Positions 8,368-18,007 of a stretch of 31,444 nt of DNA are shown here, one piece after another. The DNA is from a virus: IMG/VR virus record IMGVR_UViG_3300042914_001053, positions 1 to 31,444 of that record. The stretch is one strand, 5' to 3'. The translations under genes were made by a program, and so were the position numbers. The number at the start of each line of letters is the position of its first letter. The first letter of the stretch is position 1. The notes beneath the pieces are model-generated. The model was not told where the DNA came from, searched no databases, and was given only the letters and a program-made list of their open reading frames with translations.

Positions 8368-9204
8368 ATGCCTCTTATAATTGCTGACCGAGTTCGTGAA
8401 ACGTCCACCACGACTGGCACAGGCACATTGACGCTGGACGGGGCTGTAACGGGTTTTCGGACTTTTAGTTCAGCAATTGGCGATACTAATACTTGCTACT
8501 ACACAATCACGCTAGGTTCTGATTATGAGATAGGCGTAGGTACGGTAGGTGCTGGTACGTTGGCTAGGACTACGATCCTAAAATCGTCGAACAGTAACAA
8601 TGCAGTTAATTTCGGTGCTGGAAGTAAAGACGTATTTGCCACTTATCCGGGTGAAAAGGCTGTCACTAATGACGGTACTGAAACACTTACCAATAAGACG
8701 ATTAGCGTTGATAACAATACTGTAAGTGGTATTGCTGCATCGTCATTTGTTTTATCTAATGGTAGCGGAAATATTGATGGCTCCGCTGCTCAGAAGGCTA
8801 TTCCTTCTGGTACGGTAGTTGGTACAAGCGATACACAAACGCTAACGAATAAGACGCTGACCGATCCGGCCATTATCGGAACAATCCTAGAGGATGTATT
8901 CACCATTACTGACGGTGCTGCATTTGAGATTGACCCCGGTAACGGTTCTATCCAGCTAATTACGCTAGGTGCTAACAGAACGCCAAAGGGAACTAACTTC
9001 GCTGCTGGTGAAGCTGTGACGTTGATGGTAGATGATGGCTCTGCGTACACACTAACGTGGTCTGACTCAACCTTTGGCACATCAGGCGTTAGCTGGAAAA
9101 CAGACTCTGGATCGGCTCCGACTCTGAACACAACAGGCTATACGGTCATCGTGTTGTGGAAGGTAGGAACTCAGGTTTACGGTGCTAGAGTGGGGAATAA
9201 CTGA
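8368..9204 (+). CDS. Tail-fibre-like structural protein
   Basis: A 278-residue Thr/Ser/Gly/Asn-rich protein. The N-terminus (IADRVRETSTTTGTGTLTLDGAV) is a common attachment-type opening in phage structural proteins. Two copies of the fibre motif TLTNKT occur near residues 105 and 158, each preceded by a GT(E/Q)-type segment, a pattern seen in trimeric fibre shafts. The C-terminus (VSWKTDSGSAPTLNTTGYTVIVLWKVG) looks like a beta-sandwich tip of the kind common in phage fibres. The stop overlaps the next gene by one base, linking it to the LamG protein; the two may form one appendage. Confidence 0.75.
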   Translation: MPLIIADRVRETSTTTGTGTLTLDGAVTGFRTFSSAIGDTNTCYYTITLGSDYEIGVGTVGAGTLARTTILKSSNSNNAVNFGAGSKDVFATYPGEKAVTNDGTETLTNKTISVDNNTVSGIAASSFVLSNGSGNIDGSAAQKAIPSGTVVGTSDTQTLTNKTLTDPAIIGTILEDVFTITDGAAFEIDPGNGSIQLITLGANRTPKGTNFAAGEAVTLMVDDGSAYTLTWSDSTFGTSGVSWKTDSGSAPTLNTTGYTVIVLWKVGTQVYGARVGNN

Positions 9205-11279
9205 TGCTGTCCAAAGCTCTACAAGGTGCTGCGAAAGGCGTTGCTGTTGACTCAGACTTTGAGAACGTCACACTATTGCTGCATGGCAACGGCACTAACG
9301 GCGCACAGAACAATACGTTCACAGACGGTTCTAGCAACGCTTTTTCGATCACCCGTAACGGCAACACGACTCAGGGTACGTTCTCGCCTTATGGGGATAA
9401 CTGGTCGAACTACTTTGGTGGTAGCCAATCCATTAATCCGGCTGCTTCAACGGATTTTCAGTTGTCTGGAGACTTTACAATTGAAGCGTGGATATACACA
9501 ACATCAACAGTTGATGCTTCTGTCTTTGTTCAACAAAGCAGCACAAACTATTTTGCTTTGAATGTAACTGCTGGAACCAACATCAATGTTTATCTAAATA
9601 ACCCATCAGCAAACTTTACGGTAACGGACAGAATTCCATCGGCAAACACTTGGAATCACATTGCGCTGGTAAGGAGTGGTAGCGGTTCTGGAAATCTCAA
9701 AATTTATTTGAATGGTGTCGCATCTTCAACGACTGCAACCAACACATCAACCCTTGGTTACAACGCAGCTTTTTATATAGGCGCTCTCGGCACACAATCT
9801 GGAGGTAGTTTTAACGGATACATATCTAATCTGCGCGTTGTTGCTGGAACAGCAATCTATACAAGCAATTTCACGCCTAGCACGACACCATTAACGGCTG
9901 TCACCAATACCAAGCTACTGACTTGCCAGAGCAACAGATTCATTGATACGAACACGCAGGTGACTGCCAAGACAATTACTGTCAACGGCTCCCCATCAGT
10001 CCAGCGTTTCTCTCCGTTCTCACCTACTGCTGCGTATGCTTCCGGCACTATAGGAGGTAGTGGGTATTTTGATGGTACGGGGGATTATTTAAGTCTTGCT
10101 GCAAACACGGCGCTTAATCCGGGGGCTTCGACTACACCGTTTAGTATTGAGTGCTGGCTATACCCGACATCAACACCAGCGGAGAACAGGGCTGTTTACG
10201 GAAACTTTAAGGTGATCTCGTACCCGTCAAATTGTGATGGGTTCGATATGTTGTATGCGACCAATAGAACATTGGTACTTCGTTGGGGGTATCCAACGTA
10301 TGCTGATTCTGGTGGTAGTGCAGCAATGAACTTGAACACATGGAATCATCTTGTAATTTGCAGAAATACCAGCGGCTCAATGTCTGGTTTTCTGAATGGG
10401 GCAAGATGGTTCAATACTTCGAGCAACACAAGCATCACTAATTCAACCGCATCTTCTTTCTGGATTGGTTGGGCTGGTGATCTTTCTGGCAGCACTATCC
10501 CACCATTCCCTGGCTACATCTCTGGTTTCAAGATGTTGAAAGGAACCAGCGCGTATGACCCTACGCAGACAACGCTAACCGTGCCAACTGCTCCCCCAAC
10601 GAATACGACAGACACCAGCCTACTCCTCAACTTCACCAACGCAGGCATCATCGACAACGCGATGATGAACGATCTGGAGACTGTGGGTAATGCTCAGATC
10701 AGCACGACGCAGAGCAAGTTCGGTGGTAGCTCGATGTACTTCGATGGTACGGGGGATGCGCTGTTTTCTCCTTATAGCCCCAATTTAAACCTTGGTAGCG
10801 GCGATTTCACTATTGAGGGGTGGGTTTACTTTAGTTCGTTGCCATCAAACAATTATGTTTTGTTTGCGTCATACGGTAATTCAACTTCAGCACAGCGCTG
10901 GATATTTGGGTATGACACGCGCTCAGTAACGTCATCGCCGGGTTTGTTTTTTACTGTTATCAATTCGTCGAACTCTGTAATAGTGGATGTTCCGGGCGGG
11001 GGAACATCTGGATGGGCAACTGGCACTTGGTATCACGTTGCCATAACTAGAAGCGGTAGCTCATGGAAACTGTTTAGGGATGGAACGCAAAACGGTTCTA
11101 CCGTTACAGATACTGATGCAATTCCAGACCCAACAGCTAACGGATTAAATATTGGAACAGAGCCAGACAAATCTAGCGCTGCATTCAACGGTTACATTGA
11201 TGACCTTCGTATCACCAAAGGCGTAGCCCGTTACACAGCTAACTTTACTGCGCCTACTGCGCCATTTGCCGATCAATAA
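9204..11279 (+). CDS. Adhesin with three LamG/ConA-like lectin domains
   Basis: A 691-residue protein with three copies of the concanavalin-like (LamG_3) jelly-roll fold at about residues 40-225, 285-455 and 505-685. Each copy carries the same landmarks: YF(D/G)G, FTIEAW / FSIECW / FTIEGW at 91, 313 and 535, then W(N/Y)H(I/L/V)-type strands near 150, 380 and 609. GYIS-x-L-R-like ends follow near 205, 437 and 663. Such domains bind sugars or glycoproteins, so the protein is probably a receptor-binding tail appendage. It starts in a TGATG overlap with the preceding fibre gene and is followed by a tail-fibre assembly-type protein, which supports that role. The three copies have diverged well, pointing to old duplications. 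Confidence 0.87.
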   Translation: MLSKALQGAAKGVAVDSDFENVTLLLHGNGTNGAQNNTFTDGSSNAFSITRNGNTTQGTFSPYGDNWSNYFGGSQSINPAASTDFQLSGDFTIEAWIYTTSTVDASVFVQQSSTNYFALNVTAGTNINVYLNNPSANFTVTDRIPSANTWNHIALVRSGSGSGNLKIYLNGVASSTTATNTSTLGYNAAFYIGALGTQSGGSFNGYISNLRVVAGTAIYTSNFTPSTTPLTAVTNTKLLTCQSNRFIDTNTQVTAKTITVNGSPSVQRFSPFSPTAAYASGTIGGSGYFDGTGDYLSLAANTALNPGASTTPFSIECWLYPTSTPAENRAVYGNFKVISYPSNCDGFDMLYATNRTLVLRWGYPTYADSGGSAAMNLNTWNHLVICRNTSGSMSGFLNGARWFNTSSNTSITNSTASSFWIGWAGDLSGSTIPPFPGYISGFKMLKGTSAYDPTQTTLTVPTAPPTNTTDTSLLLNFTNAGIIDNAMMNDLETVGNAQISTTQSKFGGSSMYFDGTGDALFSPYSPNLNLGSGDFTIEGWVYFSSLPSNNYVLFASYGNSTSAQRWIFGYDTRSVTSSPGLFFTVINSSNSVIVDVPGGGTSGWATGTWYHVAITRSGSSWKLFRDGTQNGSTVTDTDAIPDPTANGLNIGTEPDKSSAAFNGYIDDLRITKGVARYTANFTAPTAPFADQ

Positions 11280-11288
11280 GGAGCGACT

Positions 11289-11744
11289 ATGCTTATCGCT
11301 AAAGTAGAAAACAATGCGGTGCTAGAGGTTGCGGATTACCGCAGCATCTTCCCGAATACCAGCTTCCCACCATCAGGCATATCGGCTGAGTTCATGGCTG
11401 AAAATGGCTGTCTTCCTGTGACCGTATGGAAGCAGCACGACCAGACTCAGAAGCTAGTCAGTTGCGATCCTTACGTTGAAGATGGTCAGGTTTATACGGT
11501 TCAAGTACAGCCAAAAACTCAAGACGAGATAGATGCTGAATTAGCAACAATGGCTCAGAAGGCAAGGGCTAGACGTAATCAGTTGTTAAAAGATAGTGAT
11601 TGGACTCAGGTAGAGGATGCTGCTGTGGACAAGGCTGCTTGGGCTATATATCGACAAGCATTGCGTGATTTGCCTTCTCAAGATGGATTCCCTGCGAATA
11701 TAGTATGGCCTAATGATCCAACCGTAGTTATCTCGGAGCCATAA
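11289..11744 (+). CDS. Tail fibre assembly chaperone-like protein
   Basis: A 151-residue protein. The C-terminal part has the pattern ARRNQLLKDSDWTQ, then WAIYRQALRDLPSQDGFP and WP at the end, typical of phage tail assembly chaperones (Pfam Phage_TAC / tail fibre assembly families). The N-terminal part (VENNAVLEVADYRSIFPNTSFP) is likewise common in this group. An excellent AAGGAG site lies 6 nt before the ATG. It directly follows the LamG adhesin, the probable client. In relatives the domain sometimes remains a small virion component rather than a chaperone. Confidence 0.8.
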   Translation: MLIAKVENNAVLEVADYRSIFPNTSFPPSGISAEFMAENGCLPVTVWKQHDQTQKLVSCDPYVEDGQVYTVQVQPKTQDEIDAELATMAQKARARRNQLLKDSDWTQVEDAAVDKAAWAIYRQALRDLPSQDGFPANIVWPNDPTVVISEP

Positions 11745-12281
11745 ATGCTCGGATTTAATCCGCTATCGTCTGCTGCTATATCCGAACTAAGGGTAACGAC
11801 TTTAGTTCCTGCGACTGGTAGCGTTACTGGTCGTGCTGTTGTAACGGCTGCTGGTACTCGTCAGACTAATGCGTCTGCTGCAATCCTCGGTAGGGCTATC
11901 GTAACGGCCTATGAGGGCGCGATACAAGGCAATGCTTCTATCATAGGTAGAGCAACGGTAACGGCTAACGGTGGTTATGTACGAGTTGGAACTGCTGCTG
12001 TTATAGGTAGAGCAGTAGTAACGGCTGCTGGTGGATCGGCTAAGTTCGCATCAGGCGCGATTACTGGCAGAGCGTTGATGACTGCTCTTGCTAATAATGA
12101 TGTTTTTGCAAGTGCAGGAATATTAGGCAAAGCTGACGTTAGGGCTGTTGGTGGTGTGCGTAGATCAACTGCTGTAGGGTCGATTACTGGTCGGTCTGTG
12201 GTAACGGCTAAAGGCATGATTTACGGTGAAGAATGGGTAAAAGTTTCCCCTGTGGGTGATACATGGCTACGACAAGAATAA
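11745..12281 (+). CDS. Tandem-repeat structural protein (GRAxVTA repeats)
   Basis: A 178-residue protein made mostly of seven imperfect repeats of about 20-23 residues with the core (I/V)-x-GRA-x-VTA-x-GG. Clear cores are at GRAVVTA (three times), GRAIVTA, GRATVTA, GRALMTA and GRSVVTA, with one decayed copy (GKADVRA). It has no cysteine, signal peptide or membrane segment. A short-period repeat of this kind suggests a beta solenoid or stacked strand fold, as in phage fibre or spike shafts. The start follows the previous stop immediately and its 3' end overlaps the next gene by 19 nt. I recognise no family. Confidence 0.72.
   Translation: MLGFNPLSSAAISELRVTTLVPATGSVTGRAVVTAAGTRQTNASAAILGRAIVTAYEGAIQGNASIIGRATVTANGGYVRVGTAAVIGRAVVTAAGGSAKFASGAITGRALMTALANNDVFASAGILGKADVRAVGGVRRSTAVGSITGRSVVTAKGMIYGEEWVKVSPVGDTWLRQE
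11805..12230 (+). repeat. In-frame tandem repeats encoding GRAxVTA units
   Basis: Within the gene at 11745-12281 the DNA repeats about every 60-69 bases around a core like GGTAGAGCAGTAGTAACGGCT, with strong but not perfect identity between units. Seven units are recognisable. Substitutions are mostly synonymous or conservative, so the repeat is kept at protein level. Unit number could change by recombination, giving length variants. Confidence 0.6.
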
Positions 12282-13900
12282 ACTTTGGTGAGTGGACACC
12301 AGACCAGCCGGGAATTGCTGGCGGTGTGACGGATGCCAAGAACTGTTATCCGGTACTTAACGGTTATGCGCCTATTCGAGATGTAGCTGATTACTCATCT
12401 AACGCAGGTCAATCGTTACTGGTAGCATTTGCGGGTAAGTACGCTGGTACTAACTCGCTATTTGCTGCTGGTGCGACTCAAATCTATAAGTTTGACTCTA
12501 GCGATACGACACTCGATCCGTTAACGACTACGGGTTATACGACTGTTTCATCATGGGATGTGACTCAGTTTGGGTCAAAGATGATCGTTGCTAACGGATT
12601 AGACAAGCTGCAATCGTTTGATTTGTCTGGCGGTGCATACTTCTATGGGCTAGATGATGCTCAGTTCGCAGGCTCTATTTCAGGCACTACGCTGACTGTT
12701 TCTTCTATGGCTTACGGAAGTGTCGTAGTAGGCCAGACCATTAGCGGAACAGGTGTTACAGGCGGTACTAGGATCACGGCTTACGGTACTGGAACTGGTG
12801 GCACAGGTACTTATACGGTAAGTGCTAGTCAAACGGTATCTAGTACGACCATCACAGCGACTGGTAATGCTCCACCAGCTAAGTTTGTAACGGTAGTTCG
12901 TGACTTTGTGGTCGCTGCTAATATTTCTGGCGGTGAATCTACCGTCTACTGGTCAGACATTAACAACGAATTGAATTGGGTTGCTAGCTTTTCTAGTCAG
13001 TCTGACTCTCAATACCTACCTGATGGTGGGAATATCACAGGTTTAGCGGGTGGTGAGTATGGTCTAGTGTTCCTAGAACGTGCGATTTATCGCATGACGT
13101 ACTCAGGTAGCCCGTTTTTCTTCCAGTTTGACGCTATTTCTCGCACTTTGGGCTGTATTTCTGCTGGTTCTATCACTCAGTTCGGTGGCGTAACGTATTT
13201 CCTAGCTGATGACGGGTTTTATCTCTGTGATGGGCAGAATGTTCAGCCGATTGGACTAGAAAAGGTGAATCGTTGGTTCTTTGATACGGCTGTTCTGACC
13301 AATATTGCCAATACGATGTCGGCAACGATTGATCCTATCAGGGGATTAGCGGTTTGGTGCTTCCCTGCTAAAGAAGGTGGTAGTTTATTGCTAATTTATA
13401 ACATTCAGTTGAAGCGATGGGCTTATGCTTCTACGGATGCAACGTCTATTTCGTACATTCTTACACCGTCAGCAACATTAGAGCAGGTTGATAACTACGA
13501 TAACAACATAGATACGTTAGATATTCCGTTGGATTCACCTGTTTGGGCTGGTGGATTGCTTCAGTTTGCTGGTGTTAGGGCGCAAAAGATTATTGTGTTT
13601 GACGGTACTGTGATGTCTGCGACCGTATCAACGGGTGACGTAGATGCTGGCCCTAGTATGGTAACTATGGCTCGTCCTTACGTTGATGGCTCTACCGGAT
13701 CGGTGGCTATAGCGACTCGTCAGGCTTTATCTGCTCCTCCGCAGTACACCAGCTATTCTGCTGCTAACAGCGATGGTCGTTGCCCACTAAGGTCTAACGG
13801 TAGATTCCATAGGATTTCAGTTCAGACAACAGCCGGTGATACTGGATGGGATACGATTGTTGGCGTAGATGTTGAGATTCAGAAGTCAGGGGCGAGATGA
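12263..13900 (+). CDS. Tail nozzle / stabilisation protein (P22 gp10-, T7 gp12-like)
   Basis: A 545-residue protein with [27 protein letters not shown] at the N-terminus, followed by propeller-type strands. Examples are [46 protein letters not shown] and [14 protein letters not shown]. This is the pattern of podovirus tail proteins that extend the portal-adaptor channel (P22 gp10 stabilisation protein and T7 tubular protein B families). An extra Gly/Thr/Ser-rich module at residues 135-201 interrupts the propeller (see findings). The start overlaps the repeat-protein gene by 19 nt, and the stop overlaps the next gene as ATGA. The adjacent virion genes match a short-tail assembly order. Confidence 0.83.
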   Translation: MATTRINFGEWTPDQPGIAGGVTDAKNCYPVLNGYAPIRDVADYSSNAGQSLLVAFAGKYAGTNSLFAAGATQIYKFDSSDTTLDPLTTTGYTTVSSWDVTQFGSKMIVANGLDKLQSFDLSGGAYFYGLDDAQFAGSISGTTLTVSSMAYGSVVVGQTISGTGVTGGTRITAYGTGTGGTGTYTVSASQTVSSTTITATGNAPPAKFVTVVRDFVVAANISGGESTVYWSDINNELNWVASFSSQSDSQYLPDGGNITGLAGGEYGLVFLERAIYRMTYSGSPFFFQFDAISRTLGCISAGSITQFGGVTYFLADDGFYLCDGQNVQPIGLEKVNRWFFDTAVLTNIANTMSATIDPIRGLAVWCFPAKEGGSLLLIYNIQLKRWAYASTDATSISYILTPSATLEQVDNYDNNIDTLDIPLDSPVWAGGLLQFAGVRAQKIIVFDGTVMSATVSTGDVDAGPSMVTMARPYVDGSTGSVAIATRQALSAPPQYTSYSAANSDGRCPLRSNGRFHRISVQTTAGDTGWDTIVGVDVEIQKSGAR

Positions 13901-14685
13901 CACAGTTTCGTACATTACCTGTATTCGGTGCTGATCCTCGTCAGACTTCTGAGGTTGTTCGTGGGATTATGGACGGTAAGACGAATAACACCGGCTTACT
14001 GACTTTAGCGACTGGCAATGCTACGACAACGACCCTATTTGACGAGCGTATAGGCTATGACAGCCTGATTTTCTTTATTCCGGTATCTAACGCTTCTGAG
14101 AATGATTCGGCTCCTTACGGGGCGTTTCAGGACACCACAGACCAGACTGCTGCGAATACGACTACTGCCTACGCTGTTACATTAGATACAACGGACTATA
14201 GCAATGGAGTTTATCTTTCTAACAGTTCTCGTCTTAACGTCAGGAATTACGGTATTTACAACATTCAGTTCTCGTTACAGTACAAGAACACGACGAATGA
14301 CGGTCAGGATGTAGATATTTGGTTTAGGAAGAACGGAACGGATGTAGATGGCTCTAATAGCCGTTTTCATATGCCAGCGAGAAAGAGTACAGGTGACCCG
14401 TCACACTTAATTGCTGCAATGAATTTCTTTATGGAAATGAACGCTGGTGATTATGCTGAGATTATGTGGCGAGTAACTAATACAGGCGTTTCGCTAGAAC
14501 AATATCCAACTAGCACAAGTCCTACCAGACCTTCGATTCCTTCTGCTATTGTTACGGTAGGTTATGTAGCTCCGGCTGCAACGACGAACCTATACGTTTC
14601 TGATAGGCAACAAGGGTCTGCTACTGTTGCTCATTGGGCAAACGATACGGCAGACAAAACTTACGGATACATCATAGTCGGATGA
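13897..14685 (+). CDS. Virion protein with jelly-roll-like (C1q/TNF-type) domain
   Basis: A 262-residue protein. Residues about 100-225 form a beta-sandwich pattern ([19 protein letters not shown], then [16 protein letters not shown], then [19 protein letters not shown] and [12 protein letters not shown]) resembling the C1q/TNF-like jelly roll found in phage tail and fibre proteins. The C-terminus ([22 protein letters not shown]) is recurrent in phage tail genes. It is coupled at both ends by ATGA overlaps with the nozzle protein and the GNAT-like protein. A tail or spike component is likely. No catalytic residues are evident. Confidence 0.75.
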   Translation: MTQFRTLPVFGADPRQTSEVVRGIMDGKTNNTGLLTLATGNATTTTLFDERIGYDSLIFFIPVSNASENDSAPYGAFQDTTDQTAANTTTAYAVTLDTTDYSNGVYLSNSSRLNVRNYGIYNIQFSLQYKNTTNDGQDVDIWFRKNGTDVDGSNSRFHMPARKSTGDPSHLIAAMNFFMEMNAGDYAEIMWRVTNTGVSLEQYPTSTSPTRPSIPSAIVTVGYVAPAATTNLYVSDRQQGSATVAHWANDTADKTYGYIIVG

Positions 14686-15083
14686 CAGAATTTAACTTTG
14701 TACCGCAGCAGGAGATACGAAATTGGTGGCCTACGATAAAGCCGGGGTTAGATGAGATTAAAGAAAAAAGTCCTGAGCCGTGGATAGTTGAGGATGTTTA
14801 CGTCGATCTGTTTAACCAGAAATCGATGCTGTGGATAGCGTTAGAAAATAAGCATTTTGTAGGGTTCTTTGTATTGCAGCCGCTAGGTCATGAGCTACAT
14901 ATTTGGGCTGCTTGGACGGTAGAAAACGATTATCAAGTGGTTGAAAAAGGTTTACAATTCATTAAGAATATGGCACAGAATTCTAGTGTCAAATACTTAA
15001 CCTTTTCCAGTCATCGTCAGGGTTGGCAACGTAGGGCGAGCCATTACGGATTCCGTCCTAGAAAATGGATTTGCGAGGTCTAA
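14682..15083 (+). CDS. GNAT-like fold protein, possible internal virion protein A
   Basis: A 133-residue protein with a GNAT-like order: beta strand DLFNQKSMLWIALENKHFVGFFVLQP, then LHIWAAWT, a helix (EKGLQFIKNMA), then VKYLTFSSHRQGWQRRASHYGFRPR. The last phrase matches the late GNAT segment with the Tyr-Gly-Phe turn. A clear acetyl-CoA pyrophosphate loop (Q/RxxGxG/A) is not visible, so enzymatic activity is uncertain. T7-like phages carry a GNAT-fold internal virion protein (gp13) in the same gene order, just before larger ejection proteins. The ATG at 14682 overlaps the preceding stop as ATGA; the same frame is open to 14634 but that start would overlap much more. Confidence 0.7.
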   Translation: MTEFNFVPQQEIRNWWPTIKPGLDEIKEKSPEPWIVEDVYVDLFNQKSMLWIALENKHFVGFFVLQPLGHELHIWAAWTVENDYQVVEKGLQFIKNMAQNSSVKYLTFSSHRQGWQRRASHYGFRPRKWICEV

Positions 15084-15084
15084 T

Positions 15085-16083
15085 ATGGGTGGCGGTGGAC
15101 AAGAAAGTCGGACAGAGATAGGGCCAGAGTTTAAGCCTTTTATCACTTTTGCTTTAGAGGAAGCCAAGAAACGCTATCAGGCGATGCCAGAGGCTCCTAG
15201 CACTCTAGCAGTTGGCCCATCTTCAGCGACTCAGCAAGCAATGTCTATGGCTGAACAGAGGGCTTTAGCTGGCTCTCCGCTAACAGCACAGGCTCAGAAC
15301 CTAATCTCTCAGCAAATGGGCTATACGAGTCCTTATGCCGCAAAGATTGAAGCTATGGGCATGGGTGCTGTTGATCCTAGTTCCGGTTTCTATCGTTCAA
15401 TGATGGAAGGTCAGCCGGAGTCAGAGGCTGCTCGTCTAACTCGTTCTACGGCTGGTGGTGCTTATCTTGGTGGTGGTAGCGAATATCTACAAGGTGCTTT
15501 GTCACAGGCTAACCGTCTAGCGGGTGAGCAGTTTGGCGAGAGCATGAAGAACCTACAGGCTCAGGCTGCTGCTGCTGGTCGTTATGGCTCAGGTGCAATG
15601 GCACAGCAAACGGCTAAATCTCAAGATATTTTGGCTAGAGGATTAGCAGAACAGAATCAGAAAGCCTACCTAGCGAATTACATGGCAGAGCGTCAGGCTC
15701 AAGAGGCTGCTATGGGTCGTTTAGGCGGCATGGAGCAACAGGCTATAGCTAACAGATTTGCTGGTGCTGGTGGTCTAACGGCAGGCGAGCAACAAGCCCT
15801 ACAGACTCGTTTAGGGGCTTTAGGAACGGCTCAACAGATTAGTGCGGCTGACCTAGCTAGACAGCAACAAGCGGCTTCTATGGCTCCGGGATTGGCTGCT
15901 CAGGATTACGCAGACATTCAGAAGTTGTTACAAGTTGGTCAGGGTCGAGAGGCTTACGATCTACAGGCTATTCAGGGTCAATTGGCTGCACAAGACTTGC
16001 CATTGGATCGTCTGCAACGTGCTGCGAATATCTTCTATGGTGCGCCATTGGAAACAACTACTAGTTCTGGTGGGGGTAAATAA
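15085..16083 (+). CDS. Ejection / internal virion protein, Ala-Gln-rich
   Basis: A 332-residue low-complexity helical protein very rich in Ala, Gln, Gly and Met. It carries repeats such as AQAQNLISQQMGY, AQAAAAGRYGSGAMAQQ and LARQQQAASMAPGLAAQDYADIQ. The opening MGGGGQESRTEIGPEFKP and the phrase ARLTRSTAGGAYLGGGSEYLQGAL are typical of phage ejection proteins, small proteins packed in the head and pushed into the cell envelope with the DNA. A GAGGT site precedes the ATG. It starts a four-gene block of the same character, as P22 gp7/gp20/gp16 do. Residue 165-180 GRYGSGA is a likely turn between helices. Confidence 0.75.
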   Translation: MGGGGQESRTEIGPEFKPFITFALEEAKKRYQAMPEAPSTLAVGPSSATQQAMSMAEQRALAGSPLTAQAQNLISQQMGYTSPYAAKIEAMGMGAVDPSSGFYRSMMEGQPESEAARLTRSTAGGAYLGGGSEYLQGALSQANRLAGEQFGESMKNLQAQAAAAGRYGSGAMAQQTAKSQDILARGLAEQNQKAYLANYMAERQAQEAAMGRLGGMEQQAIANRFAGAGGLTAGEQQALQTRLGALGTAQQISAADLARQQQAASMAPGLAAQDYADIQKLLQVGQGREAYDLQAIQGQLAAQDLPLDRLQRAANIFYGAPLETTTSSGGGK

Positions 16084-16613
16084 TGAGTGGAATGGAACCT
16101 ATGCTCATCGGGGCAATGTTAGGCGGTGGTGTATCTGCTGCTAGAGGCGGCAATCCGCTTAAAGGTGCGTTGCTAGGTGGTATCGGTGGCGGCATTGGTG
16201 GGGCTGCTTTAGGGGCTGGTAGTGCTGCTTCTACTGCTGGTATGACTGGTGCTGCTGCTGTTCCTGTTGGTTCTACCGCTAGTGCTGCTTTACCTGCTGC
16301 TGCGGGTGCTAAAGGCATATTTGCTACGGCTACAAATCCTGTTTTTGCTGCTACTGGTGGGTCAACAGGTCTTATCCCATCGATAACTGCTCCAGCTACG
16401 CTTATGGATCAACTAAGTGCAGCAGGAAAATTTGCTAAAGAAAACCCGTTTCAAATGAATCTAGCATCAAATGTTATGCAACAAGATATGCAAAACGCAG
16501 AAATGAGAAACGCTGAGATGAGAGCTAGGTCAGGTTTGATAACTGGTAAGCAAATACCAATGCAGCAGCAACAAATGTCAAATTTTGGTGTGCCACAGTT
16601 TAGCTTAATGTAG
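16083..16613 (+). CDS. Glycine-zipper membrane-active virion protein
   Basis: A 176-residue protein overlapping the previous stop by one base (TAATG). Residues about 7-60 form a long Gly/Ala zipper (LIGAMLGGGVSAARGG, then LLGGIGGGIGGAALGAGSAAS) that can insert into membranes. The rest is Ala/Met/Gln-rich with two copies of NAEMR at about 137-146. Glycine zippers in proteins of the ejection block are thought to help form the trans-envelope channel for DNA. It has no signal peptide. That function is inferred from composition and position. Confidence 0.7.
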   Translation: MSGMEPMLIGAMLGGGVSAARGGNPLKGALLGGIGGGIGGAALGAGSAASTAGMTGAAAVPVGSTASAALPAAAGAKGIFATATNPVFAATGGSTGLIPSITAPATLMDQLSAAGKFAKENPFQMNLASNVMQQDMQNAEMRNAEMRARSGLITGKQIPMQQQQMSNFGVPQFSLM

Positions 16614-16621
16614 GTGACATT

Positions 16622-18007
16622 ATGGCAATAGAAGATTATGTACCTAATATCTTTGGTGGTGTACCAGTAGGCTATGAGGGTCTACTAGGGCCAGAACAGT
16701 CTGCTGCACTTCAGAAACGGTCTAACCTAGCGGGATTGCTAGGTTTTGGTGCTGCATTGGCTCAGGGTATGGGTGCTGGTGGTGCTAGACGTTCTGCGTT
16801 ACAGAATGTTCTAACGGCTGCTGCTCAAGGGTTTTCTGGTGCTGGTCAGACCTATGAGGCTGGCATTGGGCAAATGATTAATGCTCAGAAGATTAAACAA
16901 ACTCAGTCAGACTTAGCAAGACAGCAACAAGCTAGAGAGGCTGTTGAGAAAGTAATTCAGACTCCAGAGGTCGCTAATAATCCTACGATGGTTGCTTACT
17001 TCAGGGCTAATCCTGATAAGGCACTAGAGCGTTACATCAATATTGAAGAAGGTCGTTTAGCTAGGGGTATAACTACTCGTCCTGAAGCTGCTCCGACTAT
17101 TCCTCCTACTGATTTAATGGGTATGAAGCCAGAAGGTGCGGAAAAGTTAGCCCCAACTGAGGTAATTGGTTCACGTTATCAGCAACAGTTAAAAGAAGCA
17201 GAAGCAGCACAGGCTTATTTCTCTCGTACTGGAAATACTGAACGAGCCAAAGCAGCTAGAGAAGAAGCAGATAGTTTGCGTAACCTGATGCGTCAGGAAG
17301 AACTTGCTGGTTCTGTTCCGAAAAGCCTTGCGAATGTTCATCCGATGTTGCAGCCAATGGTTGACTCATTGAACGAGAACGCTATCAGCATGACTCCTGC
17401 TGAGATTCAGTCTGCCATTTCAGAGATTCGTAAGAAAGACGCTGATTTCAGATTGAATTCTGAGACTGATTTGCGTAAGGAATTTGCTGGTTTGCCAGCG
17501 ATTAAAGAGTTTTCTACGGTTCAGACTGCCCATAAGCAGGTTATCAATGCTCTTAATAACCCGTCTGCTGCTAACGACTTGGCTGCTGCTACCAAGTTTA
17601 TGAAGTTGCTTGATCCGGGTTCTGTGGTTCGAGAGTCTGAATTGGGTATGGCTATGGCTGCTACAGGTGCTATTGACCTGATGGGCAACTACTTACAGCG
17701 TTTGCAGAATGGTGAGCGTCTGAACCCTGCTCAACGTGCTGACTTTAAGAAAGCCGCTGAATTGGCTTATAGAGCTGCTGAAGATACGTACGGTCAGATT
17801 AGACAGCAATACGTTGACTTAGCAAAAGGCTATAACCTAAATCCAGACAATATTGTTTTGAAGCAAGGTAAGGCTTCCTCTACTCCTACTCCTGCTGCTG
17901 AGTCTCGCCCGGAAGGTGTCGGCAGAGACTGGCGATTGAGCGTTGATGCTAATGGCAATAGGGCTTATGTTAGCCCTGACGGAACACAGTTCAAGGAGGT
18001 CAAATAA
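16622..18007 (+). CDS. Large internal virion / ejection protein
   Basis: A 461-residue, mainly helical protein. The N-terminus has a Gly/Ala-rich stretch (LAGLLGFGAALAQGMGAGGARR) followed by helical, Gln-rich segments. A conserved-looking block at about 300-400 (LRKEFAGLPAIKEFSTVQTA, VIDALNN-like, LLDPGSVVRESELGMA) occurs in many phage internal proteins. The last 30 residues (DWRLSVDANGNRAYVSPDGTQFKEVK) look like a small beta module. No lytic transglycosylase Glu motif is visible. AGGTGA lies 4 nt before the ATG. Stop and next start overlap (TAATG) with a near-perfect AAGGAGGT site for the next gene inside this gene's end. Confidence 0.77.
   Translation: MAIEDYVPNIFGGVPVGYEGLLGPEQSAALQKRSNLAGLLGFGAALAQGMGAGGARRSALQNVLTAAAQGFSGAGQTYEAGIGQMINAQKIKQTQSDLARQQQAREAVEKVIQTPEVANNPTMVAYFRANPDKALERYINIEEGRLARGITTRPEAAPTIPPTDLMGMKPEGAEKLAPTEVIGSRYQQQLKEAEAAQAYFSRTGNTERAKAAREEADSLRNLMRQEELAGSVPKSLANVHPMLQPMVDSLNENAISMTPAEIQSAISEIRKKDADFRLNSETDLRKEFAGLPAIKEFSTVQTAHKQVINALNNPSAANDLAAATKFMKLLDPGSVVRESELGMAMAATGAIDLMGNYLQRLQNGERLNPAQRADFKKAAELAYRAAEDTYGQIRQQYVDLAKGYNLNPDNIVLKQGKASSTPTPAAESRPEGVGRDWRLSVDANGNRAYVSPDGTQFKEVK

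Noticed and set aside
8790-9131. Minus-strand frame opposite the fibre-like gene
   Set aside because: Val/Ser/Pro-rich antisense reading of Thr/Gly-rich coding repeats; not a plausible protein.
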